A stretch of DNA of 64,000 nucleotides from positions 27,776-91,775 of the forward strand of contig NZ_AUPM01000029.1 of NCBI RefSeq assembly GCF_003265365.1, given 5' to 3'. This DNA is from Petrotoga sp. 9PW.55.5.1 (GTDB taxonomy: Bacteria; Thermotogota; Thermotogae; Petrotogales; Petrotogaceae). The position numbers and the translations under genes are program-made. Shown piece after piece: positions 63,062-64,000 of the stretch; within the stretch, counting starts at the first letter, position 1, and each line of letters opens with the position of its first letter. The notes beneath the pieces were generated by a model, which saw nothing but the letters and a program-made list of their open reading frames with translations, ran no database searches and was not told where the DNA came from.

Positions 63062-63931
63062 TTATTCTACAAATCCGATCCCAATGGTTCCCGGACCTCC
63101 ATGAACTCCAATTACTGATTCTAAAGGACCAGACTGTATCTCTACTTTACCATTCAACTTTTCTTTTAGTAGATTTACAAAGTAATTTTCATCTTCGTCA
63201 AATAAAGCATTTCGAGTATGAAAAATTAAATTACTTAGATTCGAAATTCTTGTCACAACAATATCAGCCATTCCCTCTAGAGCTTTTTTTCTAGATCTAG
63301 CTAACTTTATTGGCTTAACTTCTCCTTCTATGAATTCACTGATAGGATTAACTCTTAGCATCATACCCAGAAATTTGGCAGCTCCCCCTATTCTTCCTCC
63401 TGCACTCATATATTTTAAGGACTTAACCGTAAATATAGTATGAGTTTTTTCAATTAATCCTTTAGATATCTCATACAATTGTTCTATTGTATTTTTTCCT
63501 TTTTCAATAATTTCATATATTTTGTTTTCCAAAGCTGCTTGACCTCCGGAACAGGTTTTGGTATCTATTATTTTAATCTTACAATCAGGGTACTTTTTTT
63601 CAAAAGATTCCTTTGCTACATTAGCATTGCTAAAACTCGATGATAATTTGCTTGATATAGTTGTTATTAATATATTTTTGTGCCCTTTTTCATACTTGGA
63701 CAAAATATTATTATACCAATCTTCTGGATTGGGTGCTGAAGTTTTAGGAAGTAAATTAGGATCATCTTTCATTTTTTTGTAGAGCTCTTTATCTGTAATG
63801 TCTTTACCCTGAACTAAGTAATTTTCACCATCCAAGGTTATGTAAAAAGGAACCAAAGAAACATCATATTTTTCCAATACTTCTGAAGGCAGGTAACCTC
63901 CGGAATCTGCTATTATACCAATTTTCCCCAT
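63062..63931 (-). CDS. DegV-family fatty-acid-binding protein
   Basis: The 289 residues match DegV: GIIADSGGYLPSEVLEKYDV at the start, KTSAPNPEDWYN with the Ser that contacts the lipid carboxylate, ISSKLSSSFSNA, DTKTCSGGQAALENKI, KYMSAGGRIGGAAKFLG and the ending VIGVHGGPGTIGIGFV. These proteins present fatty acids to FakA kinase; no fakA is seen here. AGGAG precedes the ATG. It is the upstream gene of a degV-prfA-thrS run with a 63-bp gap before prfA. The last 69 bases of the window hold nothing clear. Confidence 0.92.
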   Translation of the reverse strand: MGKIGIIADSGGYLPSEVLEKYDVSLVPFYITLDGENYLVQGKDITDKELYKKMKDDPNLLPKTSAPNPEDWYNNILSKYEKGHKNILITTISSKLSSSFSNANVAKESFEKKYPDCKIKIIDTKTCSGGQAALENKIYEIIEKGKNTIEQLYEISKGLIEKTHTIFTVKSLKYMSAGGRIGGAAKFLGMMLRVNPISEFIEGEVKPIKLARSRKKALEGMADIVVTRISNLSNLIFHTRNALFDEDENYFVNLLKEKLNGKVEIQSGPLESVIGVHGGPGTIGIGFVE

Positions 63932-64000
63932 TTTTTCTCCTCATTTCTTTAATTTTATAGATTTTCTAATCATTAAAATTCTTTCAAATTTTAAAACTTT

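Overview
The window is a low-GC bacterial chromosome segment (roughly one third G+C by eye). Its gene order and protein families point to the phylum Thermotogota. Petrotoga or a close relative is my best guess, inferred from remembered family features and not tested by search. The clues are the rplU-prp-rpmA-ribU-rplM-rpsI block, the dnaG-rpoD pair, ROK and LacI sugar regulators beside family-5 solute-binding proteins that carry sugars in this phylum, and frequent TTG/GTG starts with strong AGGAGG ribosome-binding sites.

Layout. 1-11.1 kb, minus strand: str operon (rpsL, rpsG, start of fusA), a UvrD-type helicase, rpoD, dnaG, rpsI, rplM, a riboflavin ECF S-component, rpmA, the L27-processing protease prp, rplU and a class A penicillin-binding protein. 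11.1-15.4 kb, plus: yebC, an unknown secreted protein, cheR, mtnA and a YfcE-like phosphoesterase. 15.4-21.9 kb, minus: a MacAB-type exporter operon with two TolC-like genes and a degenerate GH1-like protein at its end. 22.2-29.3 kb, plus: ftsH, a CsoR-family regulator lacking the copper His ligand, ctpA, two unknown membrane proteins and an RND/MMPL transporter whose true start lies behind a T9 tract. 29.3-31.7 kb, minus: a metallopeptidase with probable propeller and barrel segments. 31.85-32.14 kb: tRNA-Leu(UAA), initiator tRNA-Met and elongator tRNA-Met, closed by a strong terminator.

32.2-38.9 kb is a decay zone: a frameshifted outer-membrane protein remnant, an MFS gene with an internal deletion, the 3' tail of a chemotaxis receptor joined to an ISL3-like transposase remnant, a truncated sugar permease, and an Opp/Dpp-type transporter with single-base frameshifts in its oppB-like and oppD-like genes. 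The oppD frameshift sits in an A10 tract, and the restored frame runs without a stop into oppF.

39-56.5 kb is a galactoside-use region: family-5 solute-binding protein, ROK repressor, GH36 alpha-galactosidase, mscL (plus strand), GH42 and GH2 glycosidases, a secreted GH43, a CUT1 sugar ABC transporter lacking its ATPase, galK, galT and a LacI-family repressor. Matching GATACCGTTAACG elements lie at the CUT1 promoter and upstream of lacI, which suggests one autoregulated regulon. Sugars would be clipped outside by GH43, imported, cut by GH36/GH42/GH2, and galactose passed to GalK and GalT.

56.5-60 kb is accessory: a structured intergenic stretch, a DUF4143 ATPase, a possible broken small ORF, an isoaspartyl dipeptidase with a shortened 3' end, and an MBL-fold remnant abutting it. 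60-64 kb returns to core genes on the minus strand: degV, prfA, thrS.

No CRISPR array, intact insertion sequence or rRNA gene was seen.
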